A stretch of 8,005 nt of DNA from Bdellovibrionales bacterium (GTDB lineage Bacteria; Bdellovibrionota; Bdellovibrionia; Bdellovibrionales; UBA1609), in assembly GCA_020435185.1 (NCBI GenBank), contig JAGRAA010000170.1:1-8005 (forward strand), given 5' to 3'. A program made the position numbers and the translations under genes. The notes beneath the pieces are model-generated. The model did not search any database and had not been told where the DNA came from. It saw nothing but the letters and a program-made list of their open reading frames with translations. This document shows, piece after piece, positions 6,341-8,005 of the stretch; the first letter of the stretch is position 1; each line of letters opens with the position of its first letter.

Positions 6341-6817
6341 ATGTCTAAAATTTTAATCGCTTTTATGATCATCACTTCCTCTTCCTTGAGCTGGGCCGGA
6401 AACTCAAATCCTGCACTCGCCTTTTCTATAGATCTTATCTGTGACCATAGTCGAACTATGTGCGGAAGCGACCCAACAGGACCTCATCCAACACCTGTTG
6501 AATTGCCCGATACGGAGTCTCAAGCAGACCTTGATTGGAATCACTCCTTTGAAACCAAACACCTCAGTGACTTAGTCATTGAGAAGTCCGTAAGAGTAAT
6601 CAAAAACGAAAGCCAATGTGATTATATTTTGAATATTAAAATCTCTGATGAAAGCGGTAATATTCTCGATGATCAAGAAAAACTTATCACGTGTACCGAG
6701 CTAAAAGAACAAAGCAGATCTCTTGCTTTGTCTTCAAAAGAATTGAATGGAAATAACAAATGGGTTCAGGCCACTATTCAACTTATGCCTCCCCAAGCAG
6801 AATACTCCAAACGCTAA
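6341..6817 (+). CDS. Small secreted Cys-containing protein of unknown function
   Basis: I do not recognise this family. The 158-residue protein has a signal peptide of 19 residues (ending LSWA, cleavage before Gly20). The mature part carries four cysteines (34, 41, 93, 118): the first two close together in a Pro/Thr-rich N-terminal stretch (DLICDHSRTMCGSDP), the others flanking a strand-rich core (CDYILNIKISDESGNILDDQEKLITC). The 93-118 pair could lock a beta-hairpin. The SDESGNILDD segment is acidic and may bind cations, which is speculative. There is no membrane segment after the signal, so it should be periplasmic or released. The start is well supported by AAAGGGG six bases upstream. It is alone on its strand, facing the beta-helix gene downstream. 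Confidence 0.82.
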   Translation: MSKILIAFMIITSSSLSWAGNSNPALAFSIDLICDHSRTMCGSDPTGPHPTPVELPDTESQADLDWNHSFETKHLSDLVIEKSVRVIKNESQCDYILNIKISDESGNILDDQEKLITCTELKEQSRSLALSSKELNGNNKWVQATIQLMPPQAEYSKR

Positions 6818-6826
6818 CTTTATCGG

Positions 6827-6844
6827 GGGGTTTGCTGAAGCCCC
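6827..6844. terminator. GC-rich hairpin between convergent genes
   Basis: GGGGTTT (6827-6833) pairs with AAGCCCC's complement region (6838-6844) around a GCTG loop, with one T-G wobble. It lies ten bases after the stop at 6817 and before the convergent stop at 6885. No T-run follows on either strand, so it is only a probable terminator or 3'-end stabiliser. Confidence 0.4.
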
Positions 6845-6884
6845 TCCTCTGGTGGCTATGAACGGCTACGAAAGACCTCAAAAA

Positions 6885-8005
6885 TTAATTTTCTGGATAC
6901 ACATACATTTTAACACCTGTAATCACAGAGCCGTCTGAAAAGGCGCACTGATTGGAGTAGAAATCTCCTTGCCCTTGGTAGGCCCCGACATTTGGAGAGT
7001 AAATACAGGCTTCATTGGACTCACAGACACCATTTTCATTGCCAATTTCATCGTTAATAATTTCTCTGGCATTGAGTAAAAAGGTTCTTGGAGAAGGAAA
7101 TTGATCTGTAATGGTGACATTACCATCCACTGCCGCAGGACAAGGTTGGTTTACTGCAGAGAGAACATCATTTTGATTTACAAAGTCAGCAGTGACATTT
7201 CTTATAGCCGTATCTGTAGGCTTTGGACGGATGTCGTAGATATAACATTGCTCTCCTGTCCAACATGGCGTGAGGCTTCCATTGACCCAGTAACGGTAAT
7301 GATTTTCAAAAAAATTCCATTCCGTTAAATTATCATATAAGCTTCCATTTAAATAATCATCCTGCGAATTCACCGAATCATCAGAAGAAATGATTCCATT
7401 AAAGCTACTTGAAAAATCAATAACACTCACTTGATTCCCTGTCGACGGCGATTGCAAATTGCATGTGCTGTTTGTAAGCCCCACATTAGTGCCCGAAACG
7501 CTACAGCTTAAATTTATGTTCAGACTAATACTGCCTTCAAATTTTAAATTGTAAGAACTGTCGATGAATATTATATTCGTATCAATAGCCGCATTGGCAA
7601 TAACACTTTTTGAAAGAGCACTTCCATCGAAGATATATATCGCTTGCGGTCCATCTATAACCGAATTTAAATAGAGATGTTGATTTTTGCTAAAAATATC
7701 GATCCCTTTGCCGCCTATAAAGGTGGTGTTAATAACAGTGTTTGCCGTAGAGGAAAATATATAAAAATTATCAATGGTTTTTGAAAAGATATCGATAAAC
7801 AAGTTATAATTTGAAACGTCGCCTAAGCTAAAGCCGTATCCTGAAAAATTTTGACCTATTATTGTGATAGACTCAAAATAAGAATACGACAAACTGTCAG
7901 TAAGAATACCTTGGCCACTAGTCCCTAAAATATAAACGTCTCTCACTTGCCAGTTTTTGACTGTTCCAAAGTTAATGCTTCTTTGAAAATTTCTGGAGGT
8001 GTAAT
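6885..8005 (-). CDS. Beta-helix surface protein, C-terminal part (5' end outside window)
   Basis: The reading frame stays open to the right edge, so the true start is outside; the GTG at 7946 is internal (NFGTVKNWQ precedes it in frame). About 373 residues are visible. The first 180 or so show irregular rungs of short hydrophobic strands with stacked Asn/Ser/Thr turns (DVYILGTSGQGILTDS, ESITIIGQNFSG, NTVINTTFIGGKGI), typical of right-handed parallel beta-helix proteins of the pectate-lyase-like or adhesin kind. No catalytic residues can be assigned. The last 110 residues form a separate Cys-containing module (CWTGEQCYIYDIRP, then a segment with NENGVCESNEAC, then GAYQGQGDFYSNQC). The acidic N/D-rich segment before the Cys pair resembles a calcium loop. 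A secreted or surface-attached location is inferred; no C-terminal barrel or membrane anchor is present, and the protein ends YVYPEN. Confidence 0.8.
   Translation of the reverse strand, partial: YTSRNFQRSINFGTVKNWQVRDVYILGTSGQGILTDSLSYSYFESITIIGQNFSGYGFSLGDVSNYNLFIDIFSKTIDNFYIFSSTANTVINTTFIGGKGIDIFSKNQHLYLNSVIDGPQAIYIFDGSALSKSVIANAAIDTNIIFIDSSYNLKFEGSISLNINLSCSVSGTNVGLTNSTCNLQSPSTGNQVSVIDFSSSFNGIISSDDSVNSQDDYLNGSLYDNLTEWNFFENHYRYWVNGSLTPCWTGEQCYIYDIRPKPTDTAIRNVTADFVNQNDVLSAVNQPCPAAVDGNVTITDQFPSPRTFLLNAREIINDEIGNENGVCESNEACIYSPNVGAYQGQGDFYSNQCAFSDGSVITGVKMYVYPEN

Noticed and set aside
6280..6348. A 22-codon ORF overlapping the start of the gene at 6341, as a possible leader peptide
   Set aside because: It has no ribosome site, no codon repetition typical of attenuation, and can arise by chance in a 245-base gap.

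Overview
The window looks like part of the chromosome of a low-GC, Gram-negative bacterium of the Bdellovibrionota type or a close relative. This is an inference from three things. There is a TIGR02147/DUF4423-type regulator, a paralogous family typical of Bdellovibrio relatives and Fibrobacter. There is a small lipoprotein that starts Cys-Gly-Thr-Asp-Thr-Gly-Asn-Pro, a signature I associate with lipoproteins of Bdellovibrio-like and myxobacterial genomes. The rest of the coding content is almost entirely secreted and outer-membrane protein. I see no tRNA, rRNA, CRISPR array, insertion sequence or phage gene.

Layout. On the minus strand, read from right to left, positions 3751-3 carry an S1-type secreted serine protease (2888-3751). 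Next comes a two-gene operon of the TIGR02147-type regulator (1917-2777) and the GTDTGNP lipoprotein (1459-1920), joined by an ATGA overlap. A YfbK-like von Willebrand factor A lipoprotein (3-1343) follows and appears to stop about 50 residues early. To the right are a minus-strand outer-membrane beta-barrel protein (3897-4694) and a divergent small secreted protein (4798-5274). The latter converges on a barrel-like lipoprotein (5319-6095) across a well-formed hairpin. A second small secreted protein (6341-6817) converges on the C-terminal part of a large beta-helix surface protein (6885 to beyond 8005).

How they work together. All genes but the regulator encode proteins with a signal peptide or lipobox, or, for the truncated beta-helix gene, a protein that looks like a surface protein. 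The region therefore reads as an accessory envelope/secretome segment and not a pathway. The clearest functional unit is the regulator-lipoprotein pair. The short gaps before and after this pair share an 11-base and a 10-base sequence (TGTATTCTCAA and AATGTATTCA). The copies lie upstream of the regulator and upstream of the von Willebrand lipoprotein, so a common factor, perhaps the regulator itself, may control both transcripts. That link is a hypothesis. No complete new defence or mobile system can be recognised here.
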